Shown: positions 15,485 to 26,051 of the stretch, one piece after another
How the letters are laid out: each line of letters begins with the position of its first letter
Numbering within the stretch: position 1 is the stretch's first letter
Origin: Tolumonas osonensis
Lineage (GTDB): Bacteria > Pseudomonadota > Gammaproteobacteria > Enterobacterales > Aeromonadaceae
Direction: 5' to 3'
Length of the DNA stretch: 64,000 bases
Assembly (NCBI RefSeq): GCF_014202415.1
Contig: NZ_JACHGR010000007.1
Coordinates: 124,001-188,000 of the forward strand
The notes under the pieces: generated by a model
Seen by the model: only the letters and a program-made list of their open reading frames with translations
Database searches by the model: none
What the model was told of the DNA's origin: nothing
Made by a program: the position numbers and the translations under genes

Positions 15485-16549
15485 TTAACGACCTGCTTTG
15501 TTGCCCTGGCGGCTACCAACACGCTGACGATTACCGGCCGGACGCGCCTTTTTACGCGGTGCATCGTCATGCAGACGCTGACGGGCATTTTCCCAGCCTT
15601 TGGCATCATCACGCTCACGGGTGATTGCCGGGGCTGCGCGTTGCACTTTTGGCCGAGCAGTCGCTGGTGCTGACACGGCGGTTTCTGCATCGGCATTATC
15701 GCCCTGCAACACCACCCGCTCACGGTGACGACGTACCGCACGGCGGATCTGCGCAGCCTGTTTGAACTGGCTCTTACGATCATCCACCGCAAACACTTTA
15801 CTGCGTTCTTCCGGCGGCAGACCCACCAGCTTACGCAGATAGTTAACCTGCGGCAGTTGCAGTTCTACCCAACCACCGCGTGGCAGCGTTTTTTCCAGCT
15901 TGATGTCACCGTAACGGACACGCATCAGACGGCTGACCTGCACATCCAGTGATTCCCATAAACGGCGCACTTCGCGGTTACGACCTTCACACAGGGTCAC
16001 GTTGAACCACTGGTTCAGACCTTCACCACCCATGGCGACGATCTTGTCAAACTTCGCCGGACCATCTTCCAGCTGCACACCATGACGCAGTTTCTGCAAC
16101 ATGCCTTCGGTCACTTCACCGAACACACGCACCGCGTATTCACGTTCCACCTCATGGCTTGGATGCATCAGACGGTTCGCCAGTTCACCATCGGTCGTGA
16201 ACAGCAGCAGACCGGAGGTGTTCACGTCCAGACGACCGACCGCCACCCAGCGAGAATCCTTGATCCGTGGCAGACGTTCGAACACCGTCGGACGACCTTC
16301 CGGATCGTGACGGGTACACATTTCGCCTTCCGGCTTGTGATACGCCAGCACACGGCAAATGACATCATTGACCGTTGGAACGGCGATCTGGTGGCCATCC
16401 ACCCGGATAATATCTTTTGCTTCAACACGATCACCCAGTGTGGCGACTTTGCCGTTCACACTGACACGACCTTCACTAATCACTGTCTCCATCTCACGAC
16501 GGGAACCAACACCCGCTCGAGCCAGTACTTTTTGCAGTTTTTCGCTCAT
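15485..16549 (-). CDS. rluB: 23S rRNA pseudouridine(2605) synthase
   Basis: A 354-residue RsuA/RluB-type enzyme. It has an N-terminal S4 RNA-binding domain ([31 protein letters not shown]), the catalytic domain with [18 protein letters not shown] (Asp is the nucleophile) and [12 protein letters not shown], and a long basic, disordered tail typical of RluB. The ATG at 16549 (MSEKLQ) has GAGG seven bases before it and is better than a TTG four codons upstream. The length and tail favour RluB over RluE/RluF. Confidence 0.93.
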   Translation of the reverse strand: MSEKLQKVLARAGVGSRREMETVISEGRVSVNGKVATLGDRVEAKDIIRVDGHQIAVPTVNDVICRVLAYHKPEGEMCTRHDPEGRPTVFERLPRIKDSRWVAVGRLDVNTSGLLLFTTDGELANRLMHPSHEVEREYAVRVFGEVTEGMLQKLRHGVQLEDGPAKFDKIVAMGGEGLNQWFNVTLCEGRNREVRRLWESLDVQVSRLMRVRYGDIKLEKTLPRGGWVELQLPQVNYLRKLVGLPPEERSKVFAVDDRKSQFKQAAQIRRAVRRHRERVVLQGDNADAETAVSAPATARPKVQRAAPAITRERDDAKGWENARQRLHDDAPRKKARPAGNRQRVGSRQGNKAGR

Positions 16550-16561
16550 GCTTTGCCTCAA

Positions 16562-17182
16562 TCATTCAAACGGTACCGGATCACCGGCACCGAAGCGTAC
16601 TACTTTAGGCTCATCTTCTGAAAAATCGATCACGGTCGTCGGCTGTTCGCCTTGCGTACCGCCATCGATGATCAGATCAACGACTTTTTCCAGCTGTTCA
16701 CGGATCACTTCCGGATCAGCTTCTGCCAGCGCCTGACCGGGCAGGATCAGGGTGCTGGACATTAATGGTTCACCCAGCTCTTCAATCAGAGCCCGGGCAA
16801 TCTTATTGGTCGGAACACGGATACCAATGGTTTTCTTTTTCTCGTTCATCAGGCGACGCGGCACTTCTTTGGTCGCTTTCAGAATAAAAGTATAGGCGCC
16901 CGGCGTATTATTTTTGATTAACCGGAATGCGGCATTATCTACCCGGGCATATTCCGACAATTCGGAAAGATCGCTGCACAGCAAGGTGAAGTTATGTTCC
17001 CCTTCCAGATGACGGATACGGCAGATCCGTTCCAGCGCATTTTTCTCGCCAATCATGCAGCCCAGCGCATAACCGGAATCAGTCGGGTAAACGATAACCC
17101 CACCCTGACGCAGAATACCGACCGCCTGATTAATCAGACGTGTTTGTGGATTAACCGGATGAACAACAAAATACTGACTCAT
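16562..17182 (-). CDS. yciO: YciO/Sua5/YrdC family protein
   Basis: A 206-residue protein of the YrdC fold. YciO is the paralogue of TsaC, which makes threonylcarbamoyl-AMP for tRNA t6A; YciO's own role is less clear. It has YPTDSGYALGC near residue 33, KTIGIRVPTN, the RNA-binding-like basic patch and a C-terminal PTTVIDFS. It overlaps rnm by four bases (ATGA), showing tight coupling. The tsaC gene is not in this window. Confidence 0.9.
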   Translation of the reverse strand: MSQYFVVHPVNPQTRLINQAVGILRQGGVIVYPTDSGYALGCMIGEKNALERICRIRHLEGEHNFTLLCSDLSELSEYARVDNAAFRLIKNNTPGAYTFILKATKEVPRRLMNEKKKTIGIRVPTNKIARALIEELGEPLMSSTLILPGQALAEADPEVIREQLEKVVDLIIDGGTQGEQPTTVIDFSEDEPKVVRFGAGDPVPFE

Positions 17183-18042
17183 AATTCCTCCCCTGTTGGG
17201 ACGTCAGGAAATGCAGAAAATGCATGCCAGACGGGGTCGACATCCTTGGGTAACCATAGGTTTTTACCTAACTCGACCCAAGGTAGCGGTGCGTGAAAAT
17301 CTGAGCCAACAGATGCCATCAAACCATAATCCCGGCAATACTGACCCAAGGTTGACCGCTCGTGCGGACTTTGCTGACATAAACTCACTTCGATGGCATC
17401 GCCACCCGCTTCCTTAAATAATACCAGAAGACGTTTCAGCCACTTAGCAGAAAGTTTATATCGCTCCGGATGTGCCAGCACCGCTTTGCCACCAGCGGCA
17501 TGAATCACAGCAACAACCTCTGCGATTGAAGCCCAGTTATGCGGCACATACGCACGGGCGCCCCGCGCCAGATAACGATCAAACGCATTCTGCATCGACT
17601 TGCAGTGCTGTTGTTCCACCAGATAGCGGGCAAAGTGAGCACGGGTCAGCATGCCCTCACCCGCCAGCGCCAATGCGCCTTCATAGCAGCCAGGGATTCG
17701 GTTTTTCTCCAGACGCCGCCCCAGCTCCATGCCACGTTCAGTTCTTGCCTGTTCCTGGCAGGCCAGTAAAGCGGTCAGCACTTCATTATGAATATCAATA
17801 TCAAGCCCGACGACATGCACTTCGATGGCATCCCAGGTACAGGAAATCTCGACACCCGGCACCAGAAACAACGGCAAACTGTTTTCATGAATGGCTGTTC
17901 GTGCCAGTTCGATACCAGCCACCGTGTCATGGTCGGTCAGGGCGAGCACATCCACCTCTTTTTCAACGGCGCGGGCAACCAGCTCAGCCGGTGACAGCTT
18001 GCCATCAGAGCAGGTGGAATGGCTGTGTAAATCTATTCGCAT
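17179..18042 (-). CDS. rnm: RNase AM (PHP domain 5'-3' exoribonuclease, YciV/TrpH)
   Basis: A 287-residue PHP-domain phosphoesterase. In E. coli this protein trims 5' ends of ribosomal RNAs and also removes the 3' phosphate from 3',5'-nucleotide bisphosphates. Metal-binding motifs are DLHSHSTCSDG (residues 3-13), LTDHDT (about 35-40), VLAHPERY and SVGSDFHAP. It is the first gene of the operon, divergent from trp, as in E. coli. No Trp-related function follows from its older name. Confidence 0.92.
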   Translation of the reverse strand: MRIDLHSHSTCSDGKLSPAELVARAVEKEVDVLALTDHDTVAGIELARTAIHENSLPLFLVPGVEISCTWDAIEVHVVGLDIDIHNEVLTALLACQEQARTERGMELGRRLEKNRIPGCYEGALALAGEGMLTRAHFARYLVEQQHCKSMQNAFDRYLARGARAYVPHNWASIAEVVAVIHAAGGKAVLAHPERYKLSAKWLKRLLVLFKEAGGDAIEVSLCQQSPHERSTLGQYCRDYGLMASVGSDFHAPLPWVELGKNLWLPKDVDPVWHAFSAFPDVPTGEEL

Positions 18043-18074
18043 TCATGTTCTCGTGGTTCAATCGTAAAAGGAGC

Positions 18075-18104
18075 TTGACAACGAGTCGTCAATATAGTTT
18101 AACT
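18075..18104 (+). promoter_or_regulatory. trp operon promoter, with possible TrpR site
   Basis: TTGACA (18075-18080), 17 bases, TTTAAC (18098-18103). The -10 lies in AGTTTAACT, which resembles the AGTTAACT centre of the E. coli trp operator with one extra base; TrpR binding is only a suggestion. Confidence 0.65.
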
Positions 18105-18136
18105 GTAACCACTTTAACTGAACTTGGATTTTGAAA

Positions 18137-18187
18137 ATGACCTTCAACCAGACCCAAACCTTTCGTTGGTGGTGGCACACTCCTTAA
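18137..18187 (+). CDS. trpL: trp operon leader peptide
   Basis: A 16-codon frame reading MTFNQTQTFRWWWHTP, with three Trp codons in a row at positions 11-13. It lies about 34 bases after the trp -10 element and right before an attenuator. Segment 1 (CACACTCC) overlaps its end and can pair with segment 2 (GGGTGTGG), as attenuation needs: with tryptophan scarce, the ribosome stalls on the Trp codons, and segments 2 and 3 pair instead. Confidence 0.95.
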   Translation: MTFNQTQTFRWWWHTP

Positions 18188-18273
18188 AGCGGGTGTGGGG
18201 TTTCGGCTATTTTCAAAAAATAAAGCAGACAGAATTCCCAAAAAGGCCCGCTAGCATAGCGGGTCTTTTTTTT
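18188..18273 (+). terminator. trp attenuator
   Basis: The terminator stem is GGCCCGCTA/TAGCGGGTC (18245-18265, three-base loop) followed by eight T. The antiterminator partner AGCGGG at 18188-18193 is complementary to CCCGCT at 18247-18252 in the terminator's left arm. Together with the Trp-rich leader peptide this is a complete attenuation device. Confidence 0.92.
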
Positions 18274-18391
18274 ATACGCAAAAAATTACAGGGACGATCA
18301 AATGATTCAGCGACACAAGCAAACATGGCGATGGCAAAAGATCTGATTAACGCACGGTTAACCATGAATTTTTGTCTAAAGGAGTAATGCC

Positions 18392-18424
18392 ATGAAATTA
18401 TCAATTGCGGGAGTACAACAATGA
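18392..18424 (+). CDS. ten-codon upstream frame coupled to trpE
   Basis: ATG to TGA encodes [10 protein letters not shown]. It has a much better ribosome site (TAAAGGAG, seven bases before) than most genes here, and its stop overlaps the trpE start as ATGA. trpE itself has GGGAG inside this frame. It could load ribosomes for trpE by coupling. It is too short to be sure that it is translated. Confidence 0.4.
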   Translation: MKLSIAGVQQ

Positions 18425-20049
18425 GCCCATCTCTCCCAACCGGACAACGCATCACATTGCGTGAAAAAGCCCACTATGTCGCTGATCCATTAGAACTGTT
18501 TACCCAACTGACTGAACCCGCTGACAACAGCCTGCTGCTGGAATCTGCCGAGATCGACACCAAAACCGGTACCCAGAGCATGCTGCTGATCGATGCCTGT
18601 GTCCGCATGGTTTGCCAGGGGCATGTGGTCACCGCCACCGCGCTGAACAGTAACGGGGAAGCCGTACTGAATCTGCTGACCAACACCCTGCCTGATACCG
18701 TCACCAAACAACGCGAAGCCAACCAGTTACAACTGACATTCCCTGAAATTACCGGTATTCAGGACGAAGACAGTCGTCTGAAAGCACTCTCGGTATTAGA
18801 CAGTCTGCGCACACTGCTGACCCACAGTATTGATGCCGATGCGGTTAATCTGTTCCTCGGTGGTATCTTTGCTTACGATCTGATTGCCAATTTTGAGCGT
18901 CTGCCGGAAGTAGCTGACAGCGAAAACACCTGTCCGGATTTCTGCTTCTATGTCGCGGAAACGCTGATCCATATCGATCATATCCATAAGACCACTCATC
19001 TGCAGGCCGCCCTGTTTGGTGGTGAATCCGGCGCGCATGAGCTGCCACGTCTGCAACACCGTCTGGGCAGCCTGAAAGAGTACTGCAACCATTTCCGTCC
19101 GAGTGCGCTTTCCAAAAAAGAAGCGCTGCCATCACAGCTGAATGTGGATAAAAGCGATAAAGCCTACTGTGCCGATGTTGAAAAACTGAAAGGCAACATC
19201 CGGAAAGGTGACATCTTCCAAGTAGTGCCATCCCGCTGCTTTAGTCTGCCTTGCCCGCAACCCCTGATTGCTTACCGCGAACTGAAACGCACCAATCCAA
19301 GCCCTTATATGTTCTATATGAACGATCAGGATTTCACACTGTTCGGTGCCTCACCGGAAAGCGCGGTGAAATTCGAGCATAAGAGCCGTCAGGTAGAGAT
19401 GTACCCGATTGCCGGTACCCGTCGTCGTGGTCTGAATGCCGATGGCTCGGTTAACCTGGATCTGGATGGTCGTTTAGAGCTGGAACTGCGTCAGGATACC
19501 AAAGAAACCGCTGAACATATGATGCTGGTGGATCTGGCGCGTAATGATATTGCCCGCATCAGTGAACCAGGCAGCCGCTATGTTAAAGATCTGCTGAAAG
19601 TCGATCGCTACAGCCATGTGATGCATCTGGTTTCCCGCGTAGTCGGCACGCTGCGTCATGATCTGGATGCGCTGCACGCTTATCAGGCCTGCATGAACAT
19701 GGGTACGCTGACTGGCGCACCGAAAATCCGCGCTTCCGAGCTGATCCGCGAAGTAGAACAAAAACGCCGGGGCAGCTATGGTGGAGCCGTTGGTTATCTG
19801 AACAGCGATGGCGATATGGATACCTGTATCGTGATCCGCTCCGCTTTCGTGAAAAACGGCATTGCCTATGTGCAGGCCGGAGCCGGTGTGGTGTTTGATT
19901 CCAAACCACAGGCTGAAGCCGATGAGACCCGCGGTAAAGCGGCTGCTGTACTGAATGCGATTGCTCTGGCACACGGCACCACGCTGGCCGAAATCACCGC
20001 GCAGGCAACGCAGGCCGCACAGGTAAACAAGGAGACAGTCCATGCTTAA
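18421..20049 (+). CDS. trpE: anthranilate synthase component I
   Basis: A 542-residue enzyme that makes anthranilate from chorismate, with TrpG supplying ammonia. The N-terminal LLLESAEID segment (about residues 39-47) is the tryptophan feedback site. The chorismate-binding domain shows [44 protein letters not shown] and GAPKIRA. The start at 18421 overlaps a short upstream frame; it has GGGAG about eight bases before. It overlaps trpG by eight bases. Confidence 0.97.
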   Translation: MSPSLPTGQRITLREKAHYVADPLELFTQLTEPADNSLLLESAEIDTKTGTQSMLLIDACVRMVCQGHVVTATALNSNGEAVLNLLTNTLPDTVTKQREANQLQLTFPEITGIQDEDSRLKALSVLDSLRTLLTHSIDADAVNLFLGGIFAYDLIANFERLPEVADSENTCPDFCFYVAETLIHIDHIHKTTHLQAALFGGESGAHELPRLQHRLGSLKEYCNHFRPSALSKKEALPSQLNVDKSDKAYCADVEKLKGNIRKGDIFQVVPSRCFSLPCPQPLIAYRELKRTNPSPYMFYMNDQDFTLFGASPESAVKFEHKSRQVEMYPIAGTRRRGLNADGSVNLDLDGRLELELRQDTKETAEHMMLVDLARNDIARISEPGSRYVKDLLKVDRYSHVMHLVSRVVGTLRHDLDALHAYQACMNMGTLTGAPKIRASELIREVEQKRRGSYGGAVGYLNSDGDMDTCIVIRSAFVKNGIAYVQAGAGVVFDSKPQAEADETRGKAAAVLNAIALAHGTTLAEITAQATQAAQVNKETVHA

Positions 20050-20647
20050 TACCATTTTCCTGCTGGATAACTTCGACTCGTTTACCTATAACCTGGTGGA
20101 TCAGTTCCGCAGCCTCGGCCATACCGTCAAAATTTACCGTAACAATCTCCCGGCACAGCAGATCTACGATCAAATCATGGCAAGCAGCGATAATCCGGTG
20201 CTGGTGCTCTCCCCTGGTCCGGGTGCTCCGCATGAAGCAGGCTGCATGATCGAACTGATCGGCCTATGCCGTGGCAAGGTGCCTATTATCGGTATTTGTC
20301 TCGGTCACCAGGCGATCTGCGAATATTATGGTGGAACTGTCGGTTCTGCCGGCGAATTTGTACACGGCAAGGTGTCTAAAATCGAACATAGCGGCCAGGA
20401 CATGTTTGCCGGTATGAATCAGCCGTTACCGGTGGCGCGTTATCATTCTCTGGTCGCCACCTCTGTACCGGATGAACTGGAAGTGATCGCCCGCTATCAG
20501 GAAATGCCGATGGCAGTGCTGCACCGCGCTGACCGTGTACTGGGCTTTCAGTTCCATCCCGAATCGATTATGACCACCGATGGCGCTAAACTGCTGACAC
20601 AAAGCCTGGCCTTTATTACATCTACAGACACGGAGGTTTGTAAATGA
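20042..20647 (+). CDS. trpG: anthranilate synthase component II (glutamine amidotransferase)
   Basis: A 201-residue class I amidotransferase that hydrolyses glutamine for TrpE. It has [12 protein letters not shown] at the N-terminus, [12 protein letters not shown], the nucleophile elbow GICLGHQAI and the triad segment FHPESI. Unlike in E. coli it is not fused to trpD. It overlaps both neighbours (8 and 4 bases). Confidence 0.97.
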   Translation: MLNTIFLLDNFDSFTYNLVDQFRSLGHTVKIYRNNLPAQQIYDQIMASSDNPVLVLSPGPGAPHEAGCMIELIGLCRGKVPIIGICLGHQAICEYYGGTVGSAGEFVHGKVSKIEHSGQDMFAGMNQPLPVARYHSLVATSVPDELEVIARYQEMPMAVLHRADRVLGFQFHPESIMTTDGAKLLTQSLAFITSTDTEVCK

Positions 20648-21654
20648 CTGTTTCTCTCGAAGGTTTATACCGGGGTGAGTCGCTCACCGCTGAACAGACC
20701 GAACAACTGTTCGGGGAATTATTACGTGGCGAGATGGATCCGATCGTTCTTTCCTCACTGCTCACCGCGATGAAAGTAAAAGGCGAAAGCCCGTCGGAAA
20801 TCGAAGGGGCTGCCCGTGCCCTGATTGCGGCAGCCAAACCGTTCCCTCGCCCGGATTATGAGTTCTGCGATATCGTTGGTACCGGTGGCGACGGCCTGTA
20901 CACCATCAATATTTCCTCAACGGCCGCCATTGTTGGTGCCACCTGCGGTATTAAAGTTGCCAAGCACGGCAACCGCAGTGTTTCCTCCAAAACCGGTTCA
21001 TCCGATTTACTGGAAAAACTGGGTATCAAACTGGATATGAGCCCGGAAACAGCGCGTCGTTGTCTGGATGAAGCCAACATCTGCTTCCTTTTTGCACCGC
21101 ATTATCACAGCGGTATGCGTTTTGCGGCGCCGGTCCGCCAGGCACTGAAAACCCGTACCATTTTCAACGTACTCGGTCCGCTGATTAACCCGGCCCGTCC
21201 AACCTATCAGCTGATGGGTGTGTATTCTCCCGAGTTGCTGGAACCCATTGCTGAAACCTTGCAGGCGCTGGGTCTAAAGAAAGGGATGGTGGCATACGGT
21301 AGCGGTCTGGATGAAATCGCTGTCCATGGTGAGACACAGGTCGCCGAGATCAACGACGGGAAAATCCGCTATTACACCCTGACCCCGAATGATTTCGGTC
21401 TGAAATATTACACGCTGGAATCCATCCAGGGCGGAACTCCGGATGAAAACCGGAAAATCACCGAAGCATTACTGGCCGGGAAAGGGACCGACGCTCAGCA
21501 AACCGCGATTGCGATTAACCTGGCACCCTTGCTGATGATGGGCGGTCTGGTTGATAACCTGGAACAGGGTGCAGAAATGGCCATGGAAACCCTGCGTAGC
21601 GGCGACGCATTGGATAAAGTCCATCAGCTCGCTGCATTGAGTCACAAGGAGTAA
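20644..21654 (+). CDS. trpD: anthranilate phosphoribosyltransferase
   Basis: A 336-residue enzyme that joins anthranilate to PRPP. It carries the glycine-rich [13 protein letters not shown] loop (about residues 79-91), the [22 protein letters not shown]/anthranilate site and [13 protein letters not shown]. It is a stand-alone protein; start and trpG stop overlap in ATGA. Confidence 0.97.
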   Translation: MTVSLEGLYRGESLTAEQTEQLFGELLRGEMDPIVLSSLLTAMKVKGESPSEIEGAARALIAAAKPFPRPDYEFCDIVGTGGDGLYTINISSTAAIVGATCGIKVAKHGNRSVSSKTGSSDLLEKLGIKLDMSPETARRCLDEANICFLFAPHYHSGMRFAAPVRQALKTRTIFNVLGPLINPARPTYQLMGVYSPELLEPIAETLQALGLKKGMVAYGSGLDEIAVHGETQVAEINDGKIRYYTLTPNDFGLKYYTLESIQGGTPDENRKITEALLAGKGTDAQQTAIAINLAPLLMMGGLVDNLEQGAEMAMETLRSGDALDKVHQLAALSHKE

Positions 21655-21658
21655 CAGG

Positions 21659-23041
21659 ATGTTGTTTAATCAGGCACTCGCCTCGACCGTGCTGGGTAAA
21701 ATTGTTGCTGATAAAGAGAGCTGGATTGCAGCCCGCAAAGCCGCGCAACCGCTGGACACTTTTCAGAACACGTTAGTGCCAAGTGATCGCAGCTTTGTAA
21801 ATGCGCTGCGTGGCAAAACGGCCTTTATTCTGGAGTGTAAAAAAGCATCTCCGTCCAAAGGGCTCATCCGTGAAGATTTTTCGCCATCGGCGATCGCGAA
21901 AATCTACGGCAACTATGCTTCCGCGATTTCCGTGCTGACGGATGAGAAATACTTCCAGGGCGATTTTGCTTTCCTGCCACAGGTGCGCAAAGAAGTTTCC
22001 GTTCCGGTATTGTGCAAAGATTTCATCATCGACCCTTATCAGATCTATCTGGCGCGTCATCATCAGGCCGATGCCGTTCTGCTGATGCTGTCAGTATTGA
22101 ATGATGAGCAGTACCGCGAGCTGGCCGCCGTTGCCAAATCACTGAATATGGGTGTTCTGACTGAAGCCATCAGCGAAGAGGAAATCAATCGCGCTATCGC
22201 CTTAGGCGCTGAAGTGATTGGCATCAACAACCGCGACCTGCGCGATCTGAAAATCGATCTGAACCGCACTCGCGAGCTGGCTCCATTGGTGCCGAAAGAT
22301 CGCGTGGTGATCTGCGAATCCGGCATCTATCATCATGCCCAGGTCAAAGATCTGGCACACTATGCCAATGGCTTCTTGGTCGGCAGCTCGCTGATGGAAG
22401 AGGCCGATGTTGACATGGCCTGCCGCAAACTGATCCTGGGACAGAACAAAGTCTGTGGCCTGACCCGGCCGGAAGATGCCAAAGCGGCTTACGCTGCCGG
22501 TGCTGTCTTCGGCGGATTAATCTTTGTTGAAGGCAGTCCACGCTGCGTTTCCGTGGCACAGGCCGGTGCCATTGCCGATGCCGCGCCGCTGAATTATGTT
22601 GGTGTATTCCGCAATGCCAGCAAAGAAACTATCCAGTCTGTGGTGGAAACATTGGAATTGACCGCTGTGCAATTACATGGCGATGAATCCGAAAGTTTTA
22701 TCAAGCAGTTGCGTCCACTCATCCCCGGCTGCCAGATCTGGAAAGCCGTAGCGGTGACTGATGAGCTGCCGGATCTGAATTACACCGTCGACCGTATTTT
22801 ACTCGACACTAAAGTGGGTAATCAGAGCGGTGGTACCGGACAGCGCTTTGACTGGTCTCTGCTGACTAATCTGTCCAAAGAAAAACTGATGCTGGCCGGC
22901 GGAATCAATCCGGACAATATTGCCGAAGCCGTTAAAGTTGGCTGTCTCGGTATTGATTTGAATTCAGGCGTAGAAAGTGCACCCGGCGTCAAAGACGCTG
23001 ACAAAATCCAGCGTGCTTTCGCAGCACTGCGTAATTACTGA
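21659..23041 (+). CDS. trpCF: fused indole-3-glycerol phosphate synthase / phosphoribosylanthranilate isomerase
   Basis: A 460-residue bifunctional enzyme. Residues 1 to about 255 are TrpC: ECKKASPSKGLIREDF, VLCKDFIIDPYQI, GINNRDL and GFLVGSSLM. Residues about 258-460 are TrpF, starting VCGLTRPEDA and ending LDTKVGNQSGGTGQRFDW and LAGGINPDNI. The fusion and order are those of E. coli TrpC. It starts four bases after trpD. Confidence 0.97.
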   Translation: MLFNQALASTVLGKIVADKESWIAARKAAQPLDTFQNTLVPSDRSFVNALRGKTAFILECKKASPSKGLIREDFSPSAIAKIYGNYASAISVLTDEKYFQGDFAFLPQVRKEVSVPVLCKDFIIDPYQIYLARHHQADAVLLMLSVLNDEQYRELAAVAKSLNMGVLTEAISEEEINRAIALGAEVIGINNRDLRDLKIDLNRTRELAPLVPKDRVVICESGIYHHAQVKDLAHYANGFLVGSSLMEEADVDMACRKLILGQNKVCGLTRPEDAKAAYAAGAVFGGLIFVEGSPRCVSVAQAGAIADAAPLNYVGVFRNASKETIQSVVETLELTAVQLHGDESESFIKQLRPLIPGCQIWKAVAVTDELPDLNYTVDRILLDTKVGNQSGGTGQRFDWSLLTNLSKEKLMLAGGINPDNIAEAVKVGCLGIDLNSGVESAPGVKDADKIQRAFAALRNY

Positions 23042-23062
23042 TTTTTGTAAAAAGGAATTGCA

Positions 23063-24256
23063 ATGACTTTACTTGACCCGTTTTTTGGCGAATTTGGCGG
23101 GATGTACTCCCCCCAGATCCTGATGCCAGTACTGCTGGAACTGGAAAAAGCGTTTGTTGATGCCAAGGATGACCCGGAATTTCAGGCTGAATTCCAGCAT
23201 CTGCTGAAAGAATATGCCGGCCGACCGACGCCACTGACACTGTGCCGGAACCTGACCAAAGGCACCAAGACCAAAATCTATCTGAAACGCGAAGATCTGC
23301 TGCATGGCGGCGCGCACAAAACCAACCAGGTATTAGGTCAGGCATTGCTGGCCAAACGCATGGGCAAAACCCGCATTATCGCTGAAACCGGAGCCGGTCA
23401 GCATGGTGTGGCTACCGCACTGGCCTGTGCGTTGCTGGATCTGCCTTGCCGCATTTATATGGGCGCGGTGGATTGTGAACGTCAGAAACCAAACGTCTTC
23501 CGTATGCGTCTGATGGGTGCTGAAGTGGTACCGGTTCACGCTGGATCCTCAACTCTGAAAGATGCCTGCAACGAAGCGATGCGTGACTGGACTGCCAACT
23601 ACAAGGATACTCACTACATTCTGGGTACCGCCGCCGGCCCGCATCCATTCCCGACTATCGTACGCGAATTCCAGCGCATGATCGGTGAAGAAGCCAAAGC
23701 GCAGATTCTGGAGGCCGAAGACCGTCTGCCGGATGCCGTTGTCGCCTGTGTCGGTGGTGGTTCTAATGCTATCGGCATGTTCGCGACTTTCATCGAAGAA
23801 GAAGGTGTTCGTCTGATCGGTGTTGAACCAGCCGGACATGGTATCGAAACCGGCAAACACGGTGCACCAATTGGTCATGCGCGCAAAGGGATTTATTTGG
23901 GCATGGTCTCTTTCCTGATGCAGGATGAAGACGGTCAGGTTGAAGAATCCCACTCTATTTCTGCCGGTCTGGACTTCCCGTCGGTAGGGCCTCAGCATGC
24001 CTACCTGTCCTCTATCGGTCGTGCCCAATATCCGTCAGTCACCGATCAGGAAGCGCTGGATGCGTTCCAGGAACTTTCACTCCGTGAAGGTATCATTCCG
24101 GCACTGGAATCGTCCCATGCCCTGGCGCATGCACTGAAAATGGCGCGTTCTGAACCGGAAAAAGAACAGATCCTGATCGTGAACCTGTCCGGTCGCGGAG
24201 ATAAAGACATATTTACTGTAGCCAACGCGCTGGAAGGTGAAGGAGCACTGTTATGA
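23063..24256 (+). CDS. trpB: tryptophan synthase beta chain
   Basis: A 397-residue PLP enzyme that joins indole and serine. Family signatures are [37 protein letters not shown] (Lys binds PLP) and the phosphate-binding [12 protein letters not shown]. The stop overlaps trpA by four bases, which helps balanced output of the alpha2-beta2 complex. Confidence 0.98.
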   Translation: MTLLDPFFGEFGGMYSPQILMPVLLELEKAFVDAKDDPEFQAEFQHLLKEYAGRPTPLTLCRNLTKGTKTKIYLKREDLLHGGAHKTNQVLGQALLAKRMGKTRIIAETGAGQHGVATALACALLDLPCRIYMGAVDCERQKPNVFRMRLMGAEVVPVHAGSSTLKDACNEAMRDWTANYKDTHYILGTAAGPHPFPTIVREFQRMIGEEAKAQILEAEDRLPDAVVACVGGGSNAIGMFATFIEEEGVRLIGVEPAGHGIETGKHGAPIGHARKGIYLGMVSFLMQDEDGQVEESHSISAGLDFPSVGPQHAYLSSIGRAQYPSVTDQEALDAFQELSLREGIIPALESSHALAHALKMARSEPEKEQILIVNLSGRGDKDIFTVANALEGEGALL

Positions 24257-25059
24257 GCCGTTATACCGCACTGTTTGAACGCCTGAATGCGGCTAATCAG
24301 GGAGCTTTTGTCCCATTTATCACGATTGGCGATCCGAATCCTGCTCAGTCAGAACAAATCATCGAAGCGCTGATTGCCGGTGGCGCGGATGCGCTGGAAC
24401 TGGGCATTCCATTCTCCGATCCGGTCGCGGATGGTCCGACGATTCAGGATGCGGCAACGCGTGCCCTGAACTCACACACAACCACCGCGATCTGCTTTGA
24501 TATTCTGTCCCGGATCCGCGCGAAATATCCTGATTTGCCAATCGGATTATTGCTGTATGCCAATCTGGTTTACACCCATACACCAGAGGATTTCTTTAAG
24601 AAAGCCAAAGCAGCTGGTGTGGATTCAGTCCTGATTGCTGATGTACCGGTAGAGATGTCTGCACCATTCAAAGCAGCAGCCGATCAGTTCGGTATTGAGA
24701 GCATTTATATTGCGCCGCCGAATGCCGATGATGACACGCTGAAACGTGTGGCGGAACTGAGTTCCGGCTACACCTATCTGCTGAGCCGTGCCGGTGTGAC
24801 CGGCGCCGAAACACGGGCGCAGATGCCGGTGGATCATCTGCTGAAAGCGCTGAAAGAATTCGGTGCGCCACCAGCATTGCTGGGCTTTGGTATCAGTGAA
24901 CCGGAACAGGTAAAAGCGGCGATTGCTGCCGGTGCTGCCGGTGCCATCTCCGGCTCGGCAGTTGTCAAAATCATCGAACACAATCTGGCTGACCCGGCAG
25001 CAATGCTGGAAAAGCTCACCCAGTTTGTGAAGAACATGAAAGCGGCAACACTGCGCTGA
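24253..25059 (+). CDS. trpA: tryptophan synthase alpha chain
   Basis: A 268-residue TIM-barrel enzyme that cleaves indole-3-glycerol phosphate and channels indole to TrpB. It has [12 protein letters not shown], the catalytic Glu in [15 protein letters not shown], the Asp in [10 protein letters not shown] and [11 protein letters not shown]. It is the last gene of trpLEGD(CF)BA and is followed by a hairpin. Confidence 0.98.
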   Translation: MSRYTALFERLNAANQGAFVPFITIGDPNPAQSEQIIEALIAGGADALELGIPFSDPVADGPTIQDAATRALNSHTTTAICFDILSRIRAKYPDLPIGLLLYANLVYTHTPEDFFKKAKAAGVDSVLIADVPVEMSAPFKAAADQFGIESIYIAPPNADDDTLKRVAELSSGYTYLLSRAGVTGAETRAQMPVDHLLKALKEFGAPPALLGFGISEPEQVKAAIAAGAAGAISGSAVVKIIEHNLADPAAMLEKLTQFVKNMKAATLR

Positions 25060-25068
25060 TACCCCCTT

Positions 25069-25095
25069 AAACTCCCCCTTACCACGGGGGAGTTT
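25069..25095 (+). terminator. Terminator hairpin after trpA
   Basis: Perfect 10-bp stem AAACTCCCCC/GGGGGAGTTT, seven-base loop. The T run is short (GTTTCTCC), so it may be only moderately efficient. Confidence 0.7.
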
Positions 25096-25170
25096 CTCCC
25101 CAGCGGTTTTCCTTTTCATTCACCGATACACTGGTTAAACTGTCACCGTTTGTTAACAACGAGACAAAAC

Positions 25171-25719
25171 ATGAAACAGCTGCTCGATTTCATCCCTCTC
25201 ATCATTTTCTTTACTGTATATAAATCACACGATATTTACGCGGCTACCGGTGCCCTTATGGCAACCACTTTGCTGCAAATGATCGTGGTCTGGTTTATGT
25301 ATAAAAAACTGGAACGCAGTCACTGGATCACTTTAGTGTTAGTACTGGTTTTTGGTGCTATGACACTGTTCTTCCATAACGAAGCCTTCATTAAATGGAA
25401 AGTGACCGTGCTGTATGCCGCTTTCGGCTCTGCTTTATGGATCAGTCAGTTCCTGTTCCGGAAACCCCTGATTAAAAAAATGTTAGGAAAAGAGATGTCC
25501 TTGCCGGATGCAGTCTGGAACCGGATTAACTTTTCCTGGGGTCTGTTTTTCTGGATGGTTGGTGCATTAAACGTATATATCGCATTTTATCTGCCAACCG
25601 AGATCTGGGTCGATTTCAAGGTATTCGGTGTCCTGGGCCTGATGCTGGTAAGTACTGTGCTGACCGGCATTTATATTTACCGTTACCTGCCCACCAATAA
25701 CCAACAGGATAAGGAATAA
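25171..25719 (+). CDS. yciB: inner membrane-spanning protein YciB (septation protein A family)
   Basis: A 182-residue protein with about five membrane segments. The N-terminal [15 protein letters not shown] and the later [24 protein letters not shown] are family marks. YciB is linked to cell envelope upkeep and, in some bacteria, septation. I chose the ATG at 25171, matching family N-termini, over an upstream in-frame start at 25150. yciI starts two bases after its stop. Confidence 0.93.
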   Translation: MKQLLDFIPLIIFFTVYKSHDIYAATGALMATTLLQMIVVWFMYKKLERSHWITLVLVLVFGAMTLFFHNEAFIKWKVTVLYAAFGSALWISQFLFRKPLIKKMLGKEMSLPDAVWNRINFSWGLFFWMVGALNVYIAFYLPTEIWVDFKVFGVLGLMLVSTVLTGIYIYRYLPTNNQQDKE

Positions 25720-25721
25720 TT

Positions 25722-26018
25722 ATGTGGTATTTGATCTACTCTGAAGATGTCGCTAATAGCCTGCCACAGCGCAAGGAAGCCCGCCCGGCGCATCTGGCTC
25801 GTTTACAGATATTGCGTGATGAAGGCAGATTGCTGACCGCTGGCCCCAACCCGGCAATCGACTGTGAAGACCCGGGCGAAGCGGGCTTTACCGGCAGTAC
25901 AGTGATTGCAGAATTCCCTTCTCTGGAAGCAGCAAAAAACTGGGCAGATGCCGATCCTTATGTAGCCGCCGGTGTTTATCAGAACGTAACGATAAAACCG
26001 TTTAAACAGGTATTCTAA
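25722..26018 (+). CDS. yciI: YciI family protein
   Basis: A 98-residue protein with a ferredoxin-like fold and the family His and Asp positions (RPAHLARLQ and [14 protein letters not shown]). It is nearly collinear with E. coli YciI, whose role is unknown. It is likely co-transcribed with yciB and followed by a strong terminator. Confidence 0.94.
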   Translation: MWYLIYSEDVANSLPQRKEARPAHLARLQILRDEGRLLTAGPNPAIDCEDPGEAGFTGSTVIAEFPSLEAAKNWADADPYVAAGVYQNVTIKPFKQVF

Positions 26019-26020
26019 AA

Positions 26021-26049
26021 AACAAGGCATCTTCGGATGCCTTGTTTTT
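26021..26049 (+). terminator. Terminator with UUCG loop after yciI
   Basis: Stem AACAAGGCATC/GATGCCTTGTT with the very stable TTCG tetraloop, followed by T. Its mirror serves cysQ, ending at 26052. Confidence 0.92.
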
Positions 26050-26051
26050 GG

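Noticed and set aside
14840-15673. 277-codon plus-strand frame opposite queC and rluB
   Set aside because: It mirrors two well-recognised minus-strand genes; the product has no sensible features.
18124-18387. 87-codon frame across the trp leader
   Set aside because: It runs out of frame through trpL and the attenuator stem; those explain the sequence better.
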